Origin: Amyloporia xantha
Taxonomy: Eukaryota > Basidiomycota > Agaricomycetes > Polyporales > Adustoporiaceae
Direction of reading: 5' to 3'
Length of the DNA stretch: 64,000 bases
Assembly (NCBI GenBank): GCA_036971615.1
Contig: JAYKKR010000013.1
Location: forward strand, 682,001 to 746,000
The translations under genes were made by a program, and so were the position numbers. Below are positions 1 to 13,031 of this stretch, piece by piece (the first letter of the stretch is position 1; each line of letters starts with the position of its first letter). The notes under the pieces are model-generated. The model ran no database searches, was not told where the DNA came from, and saw nothing but the letters and a program-made list of their open reading frames with translations.

Positions 1-3000
1 GGTTCATCGCTGAAGTACGATGGGAGCGTAGCAAAGGCGTTGTGTTCAAGACAGACGCATCTTTCACACCATCTGCTGTGCGCATCACGGTTTGACCTTG
101 GCGTGATTGACATCCTCACGTTCATGATTCAGGTTCAAGAGAAATGGGACGACGTCACGGACTTCGATGATCCTGATCAGTACGTATTCGAAGTCTCTTT
201 TATTATGCTCACTTCTCATTGATCTCTAGCCCGCAGGGTCTGCCAGATTTCGATCCACAGGTGAGTACAATGCACTAATCCTCCAGGTATTACATCCCAG
301 TTTAAATGATTGCATGACATCAGGCGATCCTCGCTGCGGGTTCGAAACTATCTCCAAACGCACAAGCCTCTCCAGAGATTCGCTTTGACGGAAAGACCGT
401 GATCATTACGGGTGCTGGCGCCGGCCTGGGTCGTAGCTATGCGCTTTTGTACGCGCGACTCGGTGCGAACGTCGTCGTAAACGATGTGAACGAGAAAGCT
501 GCGAGCAGCGTCGTTGCAGAAATCACGAAAGGTAAGCCATGTGGAACTCCTTCCGCGCTGCCACGCTGACCGAGGAGCGGATGACAGCGGGTGGCAAGGC
601 GGTGGCGGCAGTTGCATCTGCTGAGGACGGCGAGGGCATCGTGAAGACGGCGCTGGATGCCTTTGGCGGGGTACATGTGCTGGTTGCCAACGCGGGTGTA
701 GTTCGTCCCAATGCTTTTAGCTCGATGAGTGAGAAGGAGTGGGATGAGGTCATGGCGGTGCATTTACGGTAAGCCTTGTCTGTACAGTGTCCACGCGTGT
801 TTTGACCGTGTACTTCAGGGCTACCTTCAAGGTAAGAAACATGTTATGAATGGATCCATTGGTGATAATGGCTATCCATGTGATTTCTAGTGCGCGAAGG
901 CGGTATGGCCCATTTTCCAGAAGCAGAAGTTTGGTCGCATCGTAACAACAGGATCACAAGCCGGCGTCTGTAGGTCTTGACATCTGTGATTTTGGAACCG
1001 ACGGCTCAAGTGACGCTGTTTCGTAGATGGCATGGCGGGACTTGCGAACGTGACTATTTCTGTCACGGAGTACGCGCTAAGCATTACTGACAGATGCCTC
1101 ACTGTAGTACGCTACAGCGAAAGCTGCAGTGCTCAGTCTCACACGTACGCTTGCTATCGAGGGGAGAAAATACAACATCCTTGCGAACACAGTGGTGCCA
1201 TCAGCAGGTGCGATGGTCGGATTAGGCCGGTGAGCGACTCTATCTTCAACTTTCCCATCCCAGAGTCTGAGAGGCTCATGTATCATGATCGCCTCGATCG
1301 ATACCAGCGCTAACAGCAACGTCGATGCGATCAAGGTTAGACCACATTCTTGTTGGGATCGGTAAGATCGTGTGTGATCGTCTTTAACGCTATACATCTA
1401 CAGGAAGAGTATGTCGCACCAGTGATTGGATTCCTCACGAGCGAAGCGAATGAAGAGACAACGGGTGGTCTCTTCCAGGTCGTGGCTGGATGGGTCGCAC
1501 AATTGCGCTGGCAGAGGACCGGTGGCCATGGTTTCCCCGTGAACAAGCCGCTGACGCCGGAAGCGATCATCTCGAAGTGGAGCTTGATCACCGACTTCTG
1601 TGTGTCCTTATGTATCCTAGCTGGGCGACTGCTGACAAGGACCGACAGCTGACAGCCGCGCAACAAATCCTACCAGCACTCAGGAAGCGTTCATGCAGGT
1701 AAGTCTTAGACCCGCTCGCACGCTTCAATACCTGTCTACATCGGTTGCAACCCTAGATCGCGGAGAATTTCGGGAACGAGGCTGAGGACGGTGGCGCCGG
1801 ATCTCCTTACGCCGACGCGGAAGACTCTGAACTCGTCTCGGAGGCCAAGAAGAAGTCGGAGGAACCTGTCGATTATACTTACAACGAGCGAGACGTCGTC
1901 CTCTACAACCTCGGCATTGGCGCGACTGAGAAGGAGCTGCAATGGACCTTTGAGGGGCATGACGAGTTTGCAGCTTTGCCGACCTTTGGTGTCATACCAC
2001 AGTTCTTGGCAAGCGGTGGCATATCACTAGACTGGTTGCCAAATTACAATCCGGTAACTCCCATATGGTGTTGATATTTGGAAAGCTACTTATTGTGCGC
2101 TTTCTCCCCTGTGCATAGGCAAAATTACTCCACGGCGAACAGTATCTTGCCATAAAAGGGCCCATTCCAACCAGCGGACATTTGGTAAATGAGGCTCGGT
2201 CAGTAGTTCATGGCATACTGTTGTCAATTTCACTCATCCGTCTGTCTGTATATGCGTATAGCCTCATGGAGGTACTTGACAAGGGCAAAGCGGCAGTTGT
2301 CACATCAATCGTGGAGACCAAGGACAAGGCGACAGGGAAGGTCATCTTCGAAAACCAGTCAACAGTCTTTATTCGCGGCGCTGGCGGGTTTGGAGGTAAA
2401 CGTGTTGGCAGTGGTGCGTCACTTCCAAGTCCTATGCCGAGCGAGATGCCTTGGCACGCGGGACCTTAGACTAACTGTCTCCGGTCATGTTATCTTGCTC
2501 CAGACCGTGGCGCAGCATCCGCAGTCAATACGCCGCCTCAGCGCAAGCCTGATGCTGTCCTTGAGGAAAAGACGCTTCCCATTCAAGCCGCATTGTACCG
2601 GTGAGTTTGGCTCCTTGAATCCCTTCCAACTTTCCTCATCTGGCATCCGTGAATTTAGCCTGAGCGGCGATTACAACCCTCTTCATGTAAGCCGCTGGTA
2701 CACGTACGTCTGTACTCGCTGACCGAACAAATTTCGGCAGATTCTGCCAGAATTCGCAGCGATCGGCGGGTTCGACAAGCCCATCCTGCACGGTGAGCCT
2801 GATAGTTGTTTTGCCAATAGTCCTCCCGTCTGTGTGCGGAATCTGACGTGCATCTCGTCGTGTCTGTGTGTTCAGGGCTCTGCTCCTTCGGCATCTCAGG
2901 GAAGCATGTGCTGAAGGCCTTCGGTGACTTCAAAGATATCAAAGTACGGTAAGTCACACACAATTCACAACTTTGCACAGTCTCGTGCTCGAAATTCATC

Positions 3001-3242
3001 CGCGCTCTATGCGCAGGTTTGCCGGTGTGGTGTATCCCGGAGAAACTCTCGTGACCGAGATGTGGAAGGAGGGCGACAAGGTCATCTTCAGTGCGTCTCA
3101 TCGTCACTTTCACAACGTAGATGATGGCACTAACTCGTGTATCCCGTGGTAAGCCACGAAAGTGAAGGAACGGAGTGCGGTTGTGCTGACGGCCGCCGCC
3201 GCAACATTAGTGAACCCAGGTTCCCCAAAGGCCAAACTATAA
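1..3242 (+). CDS. FOX2: Peroxisomal multifunctional beta-oxidation enzyme (Fox2/MFE-2), 5'-truncated by window
   Basis: Bifunctional enzyme of peroxisomal fatty-acid beta-oxidation (2-enoyl-CoA hydratase 2 plus (3R)-hydroxyacyl-CoA dehydrogenase). The window opens in the C-terminal tail of the first short-chain dehydrogenase domain (WERSKG, then WDDVTDF). A complete second SDR domain follows, with the NAD site [20 protein letters not shown], the NAG motif in [10 protein letters not shown] and the catalytic YxxxK as YATAK. The last third is a MaoC-type hot-dog hydratase with the hydratase-2 signature SGDYNPLH, then [10 protein letters not shown]. The protein ends PKAKL, an AKL-type peroxisomal targeting signal, directly before TAA. 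At least ten short introns are needed; one exon (819-831) is only 13 nt. Domain order and the C-terminal signal leave little doubt; exact splice sites near 1230-1330 and 1600-1660 are less certain. The start lies upstream of the window. Confidence 0.95.
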
Positions 3243-4050
3243 GCTTGAAAGTCATAGTTCCGACAATGATACATTTCTAGTGGTTTGACGGATATATTGT
3301 ATATACTGCTTGTTGTTGTACTCATGTTTCCTGTTGTGCCAATACATCTCGTTGATATGTATGATGGGCTGAGCTCGGAAGTAGCCCGCACAAGTAGATA
3401 TAGAACAAGGTGTGCCTGCCTTAACTTTTGCCTCCAGCCGACCTATGTAAAGCACACACACAGAGAAGGTTTGAAACGAGGCTACAAAACCATGCAAACA
3501 AAAGTCGCCGACTACCGGCGAAGCCAAACAAAACGGGGTAAAAAATGGTTATTATATGGGCTATGATACAGCAGTGACACGGCAACGGCATTAATAGCGA
3601 CTTGTGATCATACAGGGGGGGCTGGGATATCATCAAGGATGTCAATGTGACCAGGAGACAATCGTGAATTGTGGAAGAAGTCTAGTGAGCCTAATGTTGG
3701 AGACGGAACGCGGGGACCAAGGCCAGACGGAAGGAAGAGAGGTGCAAATGCAAAAACCCTGTCCGTGCAGTGAAAGGAGGAAAAAGAACGTCGCTCGATC
3801 GGATCTTGAATTGGGTGTATCGCCGACGTAAAGGATCATTTTCTGATATAGCGCGGCTGCTAGTCGACGAGAAGGAACACGATAAATACGCAAACAAAGA
3901 GACAGGCTCCGTTTCAGGATCTGCGCACACGGACGAGCAGTGCGCGTGTCCGGCAGGTGTTGAACCAGGGGGCCTGTGGATTCAACATGCCAACGACTGA
4001 CTAGCGATCTCCGAGGAGATGTTGATACCTAACAGTCGAAGCCGCCCACG
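3243..4050. other. Intergenic, convergent 3' ends
   Basis: This stretch separates the 3' ends of the convergently transcribed FOX2 and Ca2+/H+ exchanger genes. It holds only short open frames without protein-like composition or recognisable motifs. It presumably contains both 3' UTRs and polyadenylation sites. Confidence 0.6.
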
Positions 4051-7001
4051 TCAGCATAAATCCACAGCAGTCAAGTGCCCCGCTCGAGATTCGGACGACG
4101 AACCAGGGTAGTACCAAAACGTCACCGCGATGATCACATAAAGACACATGAGGATCATGCCCTCGAGCCAGTTGCTCTTCCCGTCTTGCACTGTATAGTT
4201 TACCACGAGCACTGTCCATGTCCGCACCGTCAGTATATGCACGTCAACCGGCGCCACATCCAGAGATCGCCTACCGGACAAGAATAGCACTATGCTCTCG
4301 AAAGGGTCGAAGAGGAGCGTGAGCGGCTTGCCGATGATCCATGAGAGTATGACCGTGAACGGAATCACGAATAGAGCGATTTGCTGTTCGAAGCAACCGT
4401 CAGTTCACAAAGCAATCAAAAAAGGCCGCCAAAACGACGCACGATGCTTGATCCGACTGCCACGCCGATACTGAGATTAAGCTTGTCCTTCACGGAGACC
4501 GTCACAGCCGTGACGTGCTCTACAGATGTGAACCAGATCAGCCTCGAGCCGCACGACGGGAGGAAAATCGCTCACCTGCCGCGTTTCCGACGATCGGCAG
4601 CAAAATGAGGCCGACGAACTCTTTGCTGATCGTCCCGGACGCCGTCAAGCCGTCGATCGAATTCACGAGCCACTCTGCCGTCACCGCGACGAGCTGCACC
4701 GGGTGCAAGTCCCTCGTGAGTAAAAAAAACTAACCGCTGCACACGACCGACGAGGACACGTACCACCGTGACGAAAACGAGCAGTGCGATCGTGAGCGAA
4801 ACAGACAGCTGCGGCTGCTCCGCACCGTCGTCGTCGTCCTCGTGCGACTGCGCCTCGACGTCCGCGTTCGCATGATCCGACACAGACCCAGCCGGGCTGC
4901 CGACCTGCGTAGGACTGCCACTGCGGGCCATATCATCGTGCTCATGTCCGGTCAGCCACGCGTTCCCGTTTCCCGTTCCCATCCCCGTCTGCATTAATAT
5001 TCTGTTTCCCATTCGCCTTGCCATTCGCGCTCGCGCCCATCTGCGTCATGGGCGTGAGCGGCTCCGCGCTGTTATTGTTCTTCCCCTTGTGCCACGGCAC
5101 CGAGAGCCACCCCTTCGTCGTCTTGTTCGGGTTCTGCGCGTACTTTGTCGACTTGAACACGTCGTCGCCGGCATCCTCGTAGAGAGCCTTGTGCGAGAAG
5201 AGCTGGAAGACGAGATAGGACCCATAGACTGGGAGACGAATTTGTCATCAGCAAAACGAGCACCGCAGCAGGCTGGATCATGTACGCTTACTGAATAGCA
5301 ATATGACGGCGGCCTGGGTTGCACGAGAACAATAAAAAAGGGCCCGAGTTAGCCTCATGATATTTGGGTTTCGAAGCACGCCAAGTGAGAAAAGGCGCGC
5401 ATATACTCACCCCACGACTGAAACTCAGGATTTCGCGGCCTTCGAGGGGGTCTGGAATCTGCGCGCCGGCGACTTCGTGGAACGCGGCAGGGAGGAGGAC
5501 GGCGATGACGGATACGGTGAGAAGCGACGCGTTGAGCTGTGTCGCGCCTGAGAGGGTGCGTCAGTGTGAGAGCGTAGCAGCGAATGGGCCCGTGAGACGC
5601 ACTCATGCCGAAGCCCTGTTCGGAGAACTTGACGCCTCCCGCGAAGAAACACATTCCGAGTACGAGGACTGTCGTAGGATGTATTAGTCAGCGCCACGCT
5701 TGGGAAAGCGATGTACTCACGCAGATTGCTCAATATGGAGCCGACCACTAGAAAGCAGAATCAGCGTCTGTCCACTGGCAGGGAAAGAACCACAACAGAA
5801 GACACGACGCGCCAAGCCCAACATGCAAGCTCGTGATTGGATATCAAGCAGGGAGCGATCGGGTGCATCAAACTCTAAATCGACATACGTGATGACTGGA
5901 CGACTTGCAGCTGGCATTGCACCAACGCGATGATCTACGCCCACGCCTCAGCTCGATATCCGCCAAGAACACCGCGGCTCACGCACCGCTACAATCAGCT
6001 CGACTCTGCGCGGCACACAGCATGTGTCAGCACCAGACACGAGGCAGGGCAAGAGCGGGAGCTACGTACGCGTTTCCCTGCAATCCGCATATCAGCACCG
6101 GTACGAAGCAGAGCAGTGAACGAATAACGTACTAATGTGGCGTTGAGGAGTCCTGCGAGGGTCTGTCCTACTCGTATTGACAGCTCGTCTGTGGCGAACG
6201 CAAGCAGCTTTGCTAGCGGTATAATAGCAAGGAAAGAGACTGCGCAGCAGAATTAGATTAAGATATACCGGTGACGGGATATCAACGCGTACAGATAAAT
6301 ATGAGGGTATCGTTTGAATTCGTCTTTGGCAGCGCAAAATTCAGCGCCCACTATAACAAGCAACCATCAGCCAGACCGTAACACCGGTTAGATATCCAGG
6401 GCGCGTACGGATAGGGGTATAAATACAAGCAGGATATTGAGCCCTGCGTCATCCAGCCTCGTCAGCGCAGAATCCCATACAAAAAGGCGCGACGAACGCA
6501 CAAGACATGAGAAGGATCGCCTTCAAACCCTGCCAGAACGGCGGGGGCGCCTTCGTGGGCTTCTCGGGCGTCATGTGTTGGGAGAGCGTGCGCACGACCG
6601 TGCCGAACTGCACCGTGACCGAGCGTATGGACCGCAGCGAGACGGGCGAGGTGACGCGTGAATTGGGCAGTGTCGACGCGCGCTGGGACGCTCGGCGGGG
6701 CTGCGGGTGGACGAGCGAGGTGGGGCGCGCGCGGGGCCTCCGCGAACTGCCGGTCGGTGGAGGGGGCGAGTCTGAGCCCGCGACGTCGAACGTCGTGCGG
6801 CGCGTTATACCCGCTGAGGAGGGGCCCGGTGAGATGGGCGGGTACGCGGGGTGAGATATGCCCGCGATGCTGGCGTGTGTCTCCGCGGAGTGCAGAGTGT
6901 GGTCGATAGGTGGGGAAGCTATGGTTATATACACGAGATTCCGAGGAGCGCTGTGATGAGTGTGGCGAATGGGATGAGGGAAGCGATGTGCGCTCACCCA
7001 T
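4051..7001 (-). CDS. Vacuolar-type Ca2+/H+ exchanger (CAX/VCX1 family)
   Basis: Membrane antiporter of the CAX family, expected to load Ca2+ into the vacuole in exchange for protons. After splicing, the N-terminal cytosolic part reads PPPFWQGLKAILLMS and is followed by membrane segments LNILLVFIPLS, IFSFLAIIPLAKLLAFATDE and a first repeat ending VELIVA. The half-way region carries an acidic loop HEDDDDGAEQ. The second repeat contains EFVGLILLPIVGNAAG, SVKDKLNLSIGVAVGSSIQ and the C-terminal helices ILSWIIGKPLTLLFDPFES and VLVVNYTVQDGKSNWLEGM. Both halves carry the GN(A) plus E cation-binding pattern of CAX proteins. A hydrophilic Asn/Gly/Lys-rich insert precedes the acidic loop. The start is chosen at 7001: exon 1 would be only ATGG, joined across a 79-nt intron (6919-6997) to the frame beginning ASPPIDHTLHS. 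At least nine introns. Family assignment firm, N terminus inferred. Confidence 0.9.
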
Positions 7002-10000
7002 CTCTGATACCTGGATCTTATAGTGGTTTGATGACTGCTACGCAGCTTCGAAGTACACGAATATACGGCTGTTGACTGAGGTGACCCTGCCTTGCTGTGC
7101 CCTGAAGCGCGAATACGTTCCGCGTCAGACGATCCTAGGGAAGGGGCAGTGTGATCTGGGGCGGTGATATACGGACGGCCGTAGATGTTATAAGAGGCCG
7201 AAACGGGCAAGTGAGCTCTGGACAATGAAAGCACTGCAACCCGAGAAATACTGTTGTTTCTGCCAGATGCTCGCCACAGGGGTCTGTGCAACCAACGTGC
7301 GACCGGGGTCAGTTGGCACGAAGGGCGAATAACAAGGATTATCACTAGCTTACCACGGAGTTCGAGGAAGAGCACCGCAAGTCGGCCAACGCAGTGCAGG
7401 TACGAAAGGAGCGACTAGTGAGGATTATAAGTAGGATAACGTTGCTTAGGTCCCCCCGTCTCGTGGCTCGCGGCTTGCCACGGCGCACGGCGCGATGCTG
7501 CCAAGCAGACGGGAGAGAGACGGCACAGGCTGGCTCGAGCACAGCCCCGCCACCCCCGCCAAGCCGTTGCCCACTTCGGCCGCTCGTGATATCCGCATTA
7601 CCGCACGGCGCTTATTCTGAATCCTTATTTCTCGTGGTGTACACGAGCTCAAAATCAATTGTGTAATGGCGTCGATTCTGTAGTGTTCAAGTTGTCTCGG
7701 CGTTTTCCTCCGTCGACAACACCCCTTGGCAATTCTTCGACTCCTTTTTGCTCCAGTGACAATGACATCTTTACTCGCAGCCCTGAATTGCGGCGTACAT
7801 AGCCCCACTCTGTACTTTAAATTCTGCAATGTTCATGCGTTGTGCATGCATGACATTGAGAGATACATAGCACTGACAGCTCATCCTGCATGAATAAGCA
7901 TAAGCCCTCATGGGTGCCTCTTGCTTTTGCCCCTCCTTCGGCCCTGCACACAACTGCACGTATTGCACCGGTGCCACCACCGCGCTTCGATAAAATATGT
8001 CGGAATAGTCAATTTCTGCCTTTTTCGGGTATCTGCGAGGCAGATTCGTGTTCCTGGTAACGCTGCTCACATCCGCAGCTTGATCCGCGCCTCTGATTAC
8101 GTTTGTCGTCGTCGTGACGTGTTGTGTGAAGAGTACCCTCAGCGAGTACTGTAGCAGCCTCAACTCCTCGGTAATGATCACGTAGAGGCGGTCTTGCACA
8201 ATCACCTCCAACGCTCTCTCCGAAGCGAATGCACAGGCCTTTCATGGAAAGCAGAAACGACAGAGGCCATAGCGGTGGCCACGAATGAAGCGAAGAGGCG
8301 ATACACATCTATGTCCTCAATATGTCCCGCAGCAGCACTGAAGCCGACCGCGGCGCACCAGACGACGAACGACACTTGACGTGAGCGCGGGCCATCGCAC
8401 CATGAGCAACAATAGCATAGATATTGACAGAGCATCGCACCTCTGCCAGTGGAAGCGTAGTGACTGCGGTGCATAATTGCGTCCGCCATGATCATGCATC
8501 AGTCCTCAGCTCGTCGCGTAATTCTTACCGGTTACAACTGCAACCTCCGCGAAAGCGGCGTCTCTCTCGGCTGGAGATGAGTGTCAATCCGCGACCATGC
8601 GCATTGCATGCAGTATTGTCCGCCACAGATCCTCTGACATGTAATGTATGCACGGACCCGAATACGCCGTAATGGCTGTGTCCTGGCCGCTGGGCGGGAT
8701 GGGATTCCAACCTCCGAACTTCCCGTGCCGGTCCCATGGGGGTTGGCCTTGGCAGTCGGCAATGGGCCACAGGTTTTATTATGGCTGCGGAGCCGGACGC
8801 GCCGCGAAAGTGAGCCTGTTATCCTTCAACCAACTCGATCGGTCGACACGTCACTCGTACACCCCTCTGGAGCAGGCAGTCCATGCGCCATGCGCCATCG
8901 TGTATGTATCGTGTATCATCTAACACGGAATGCGGCGGGGCTGTTACAGGTCGATACGGTGTCTCGGCGTTTGGCAGTGTAGCCTTTCCTAGGGTGACAT
9001 GCATTGTGGACTGACCGCGTCCACTCTGGACACCCTGCTGAGAGCAGTTGCTGCACTCGGAAGAACAGGCTGGGAGGACCTAGCCTTGCGATCTCCGTCA
9101 CACAATCTGACGCGCCACGATCGGCGCCACAACAGGCAGGACTGGAGTCTGGACGGGGTAATACTCATAGTATTGTGTGCTCTGTTCGCATAATCAGCCA
9201 AGTATGTATGCAGCAGACCCACATTGACATCGATACATGCGCACGTTGTTCTGCTGTTGTATGGTCTTCTTGCTTGATGTGAACAAATGACTCACCTTTG
9301 ACGGAAGTAGGTCTTCGATTCTCCACTACCTCAATTATGAATCTTGAATGCTGTGTACCCTGGCCTGCCTTGTCAGAAGCGACTTTCTTCGTGGCTGTAC
9401 CGCGAACTCCGCACATCCGCAAAAGCGTCCCCAAAGGTCCGCATCAGGCACATTGCGACAATTAGATGAATACAAGGAAGCACATAAACACAATCGGCCG
9501 ATGGGCTGTGCTTCTCACCAATCTAGCCGGCGCGGGCTCCCACGTCCTGACCAAACCGCTTTGATGGCTCTGAGATCAGAAGGCAGACGTACGTACAAGA
9601 TTCCTGCATACACGTCACCGACATGCCACTCGGGCGTGACGCACAGTTCATGGGCATGTCCTCCTGGGCAGCTCGTCGACTTTACCACGGGTGATGCATA
9701 TTCGACGACCCCGGGCCCACTACTGATCTGCTACGCGGGGATTCGGGAGATCATCGATCCACATATACGATCTGAGACTAGGAGAGCAGCGTGTGAAGCA
9801 CAATTCCGATTGGAACTTTCAGGCCTAAGGGAGGCGAAACGGGAAAGCCGTGCTTCAGACGGAGGACCGAAGGCGCTGCTGACGGGCACGAGGACGCTCG
9901 AAGGATACGCCACTTCTGGGAATGTAAACCGATGAGAGGTGAGATGCCTATCCGGTCAGCAGAAGCTGAGGATCCAAGCTTCGAGGGAGCCATGCCGCCA

Positions 10001-13000
10001 GTGGGCAATGATTTCATTGTTGCAGGCCAAGAAAACGGAGGCAAACGCTGAGCGTTTTGGCAGTCAGCCTAAAACGTGTAATTGGGGTCTGACAACCGCG
10101 GTCGTGGTGCGTGATGAGGGCTACACATCTTATGGACTAGATCGTGCGATGGTCGGTCCTCGTTGCCCACAGACTAGAGCATTGTGTCCCATATAAGGTG
10201 TAGTGATAGATATATAGGGCGCTTGATTGCCAGGCGTGCGATATCGCGACTGCGATCCTAGTATAAAGCAGAATAAACATAGCAGGACCGCCCGAGGTTG
10301 CAGGAATATGTCACTTAATGGGTTGAAAAATAGACTGGATATTCTTGTCCGAGAAGCCGACTGAAACAAGAATTGATTTGAATTTAGTCATCTGGACAGT
10401 GGGGTAGACTGGAGCCTGCGGAATTTGCTTATCGGAGATAGCTATAACGAGTGCAAGACTATGAGCCAAATGTTTTGGAAATTGTCCCGTGGATAATAGA
10501 ACAAACATACCTATGATTCAGGTCAGAATGCTACAGCCTTGATCAATATGCCGAAGATCATTCATGTTCATGTCAATGTCAAACACATCTGGGTTTAATG
10601 AAACGGGGCGCTGTAGCCATCAAAAAAGCTTCAAACAATTCTATGCGTGAGTTTCTATTCGAGATCAGGTGAAGGGAGATGCCCACTTATCGCGAGACTC
10701 TATTGCTCTATGAAATTAAGAACATTCTAGCGAAAAATTCCAGGCCTCCAAGTGTCGCGTTAACCCAAGGCAGGCTTGCACTAGCATCGCACAGCTTATG
10801 ATAGGCCAATTGCAATTGAGGACTACAGTCATAAGGAGATATAATATGCCATGCTGGATTTCCATTGCCGCACAGCCGATAGAGTATGTAATGTGTATTT
10901 CGATGTACGCACAGGATTGAGAATTATTCGCTGAGATCCGCGTTAGCGGAAATGTCTTAGAGGGGGCGTGGACACTGGAATGTACCTGATTGGGTGACTT
11001 GCACCAGAACAACGCGCTAAAATCCGATTAGAGACGTCTGATTTGAAGGCACCGGGACTGCCTTGCGAACTGGTTGCTGTGCGGTGTATCAAGTAACATA
11101 TGTGGATCCGAACTAGCGAAACATTGTACGAGTTGAACTAAGTGACTCGTTATGGTTACATTGATATTCGATCCGAGAGACCGGCACCTTCTTGGGCCAG
11201 GGTAAGGTCAATAGCTGTCAACGGCGTAAATAGGATCCAATAGAATGCGTACGTGTATGATCAGGAAAACGGGATGCAGAACAGAACGCGTACGCACATG
11301 GAGTAAGAACGGGGTAATGTTCTACCGGATGCAGTGCAGTGAAATTTAATTTCCCTAAAATTTATGTTTGAAAAACGGACCGCCCAGAGAGTAAAAATTA
11401 GCCCCGGAGATTCTTCATACGTGTAGTATAATCTGATCCACTGGGTCGACCTCTGAGAAGTGAGCCACAGCATGCATAGCAAACGTGATCGGGAGGTATA
11501 TTGAACGAGTCAACCCATAACAGCTAGATAATACCACGGACAATACACAGCCCAAGGCTTCATGGAAGGGAGGATCTACATTAGAGAACCGACGATAAAC
11601 ATCAAGTGAGCTGTGACACGTGCGGAATTCGCAAATTTCACTCACTCCTGCAATATGACTGCGTCCACCTCGCGATGCAGTGGCTTAATTACCGCTTCCA
11701 GAATAGCAGCTAACCGATGTTCTATGAGTTCGAAGTGGCAGATGAGAAAGGAATACACCGGTCGCAAGGAACATGCCGCGGGTCCAGGACTTCCTGGCCA
11801 ATTACCCTCTTCACTTGAAGTTAGATAACCAGTCCGTAGATGATCTTGTGAGAGCACCGTAAAAATGATACTCGTCGTTGACGGAGATTGAACGAGACTT
11901 CTTTAGCACTGCCGCTGTGCAGCATTACAGTACCAATGTTATAAAGCACAAGACAGTCCATTTGAAGCCGTTGCTACCACTTGGTTCTGAAGGCGTGTCG
12001 CACGCCGAGCTGTCTGGAACGCAAATAGAAGGTCCAAAACATGTAGGGCATAGAGAAACAGCAGTTCCTAGATAAATTTGCCAGAAATGTGAGAGTAGAC
12101 GAGCACAACGTCGTAGACAGCTAGCTGCAGTGGCGCAGTGGCCTGAGAATGTCGGAGAAACGATCGCGATCGCGATCCAGATCCGGACAAGTTCATGCAG
12201 ATCTCAAGTCTCTCCTCTGCACAGTGTCACGCACAGTGAACGCCGGTGCTGGTTAGAGTCACTCAGTCAGCGGGTTGAATCACACTTCCACCCTGTGACC
12301 GGGTTAAACCTGGGAGGGTTAATTAAGGGTGGTTTTCACCCTCTTCATTCAACCAAATTCAACCCAGTCTTGGGGCTGTTTTCACTATCGACGAAGATTT
12401 CGCATGGTGAAAGCGGACATTTTTCGTGTTACTTTCACCATGTATGCACCAGGTTAGCATAACCCAATATTAGCTAAAATAACCATGCAGACGGGTGGAA
12501 GTGAGCCATGTCTGAGGCCTGATTTCACCTGATTTTGCCTCCACAGTGACGGTAGCGCATATGATACACTAATCCGATGTTCCTCAGGCTTGGAAAATAC
12601 ACATACTCAATATAACCAATTTACATAGCTGGATTAGCCCCCATGGTATACGCAACCCCTATCTGTCATCACAATTGAAGGTTTGCTGCTCAGGTACGCC
12701 ACTCACAGCCTCTTTGTCCAGGCTTCGAGACAATCGAACACATGCGGATGCTCTGGCTAGTAGTTACCAGTGTACAACACAAGACTTATATATAACTTTT
12801 TGAGAATCAGTAGAGCGTGAGCGCAGAAGATGCTAATTGATACCTATAGCATCGAGGCTGCAACAGAGGGAACACCGACTTGGGCTCCCAAGCGACGGTT
12901 GCTTATCGCAAAAGATTGAAGTGAGTGGTTTACAAGGACCGGACATTTCGATTAATCATCATAATAGAGCTATGGCGGAGTAAGTACAAGGATCCTTGCA

Positions 13001-13031
13001 GCGTAGGCAACTCCCAAGCGGTGCATTGTTG
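7002..13031. other. Gene-poor 6-kb stretch
   Basis: No convincing gene on either strand. Open frames are short, lack recognisable domains and do not join through plausible splice sites; the longest (9348-9935, + strand) has compositionally random sequence. The part from about 10.2 to 12.9 kb is more AT-rich and may be decayed repeat DNA. A possible small MITE lies at 12283-12503. The stretch also holds the promoter side of the Ca2+/H+ exchanger gene. Confidence 0.6.
12283..12503. mobile_element. Possible small MITE with 11-bp inverted ends
   Basis: CACTTCCACCC at 12283-12293 is the exact reverse complement of GGGTGGAAGTG at 12493-12503. The 221-bp segment between them is rich in further short inverted repeats, including CATGGTGAAAG near 12401 paired with CTTTCACCATG near 12431, and GGTTGAAT paired with ATTCAACC. 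No clear target-site duplication is visible, and there is no second copy in the window. Could be chance or a decayed element. Confidence 0.3.

Noticed and set aside
7771..8495. Minus-strand frames with partly hydrophobic stretches (YRLFASFVATAMASVVSAF; LYVIITEELRLLQYSLRVLF) that recall fungal multi-pass membrane proteins
   Set aside because: I could not splice them into a continuous frame with a start, and no family motif could be named with confidence.
9348..9935. 195-codon open frame on the plus strand
   Set aside because: Random-looking composition, no domain, no splice partner; probably chance in a GC-balanced gene-free region.
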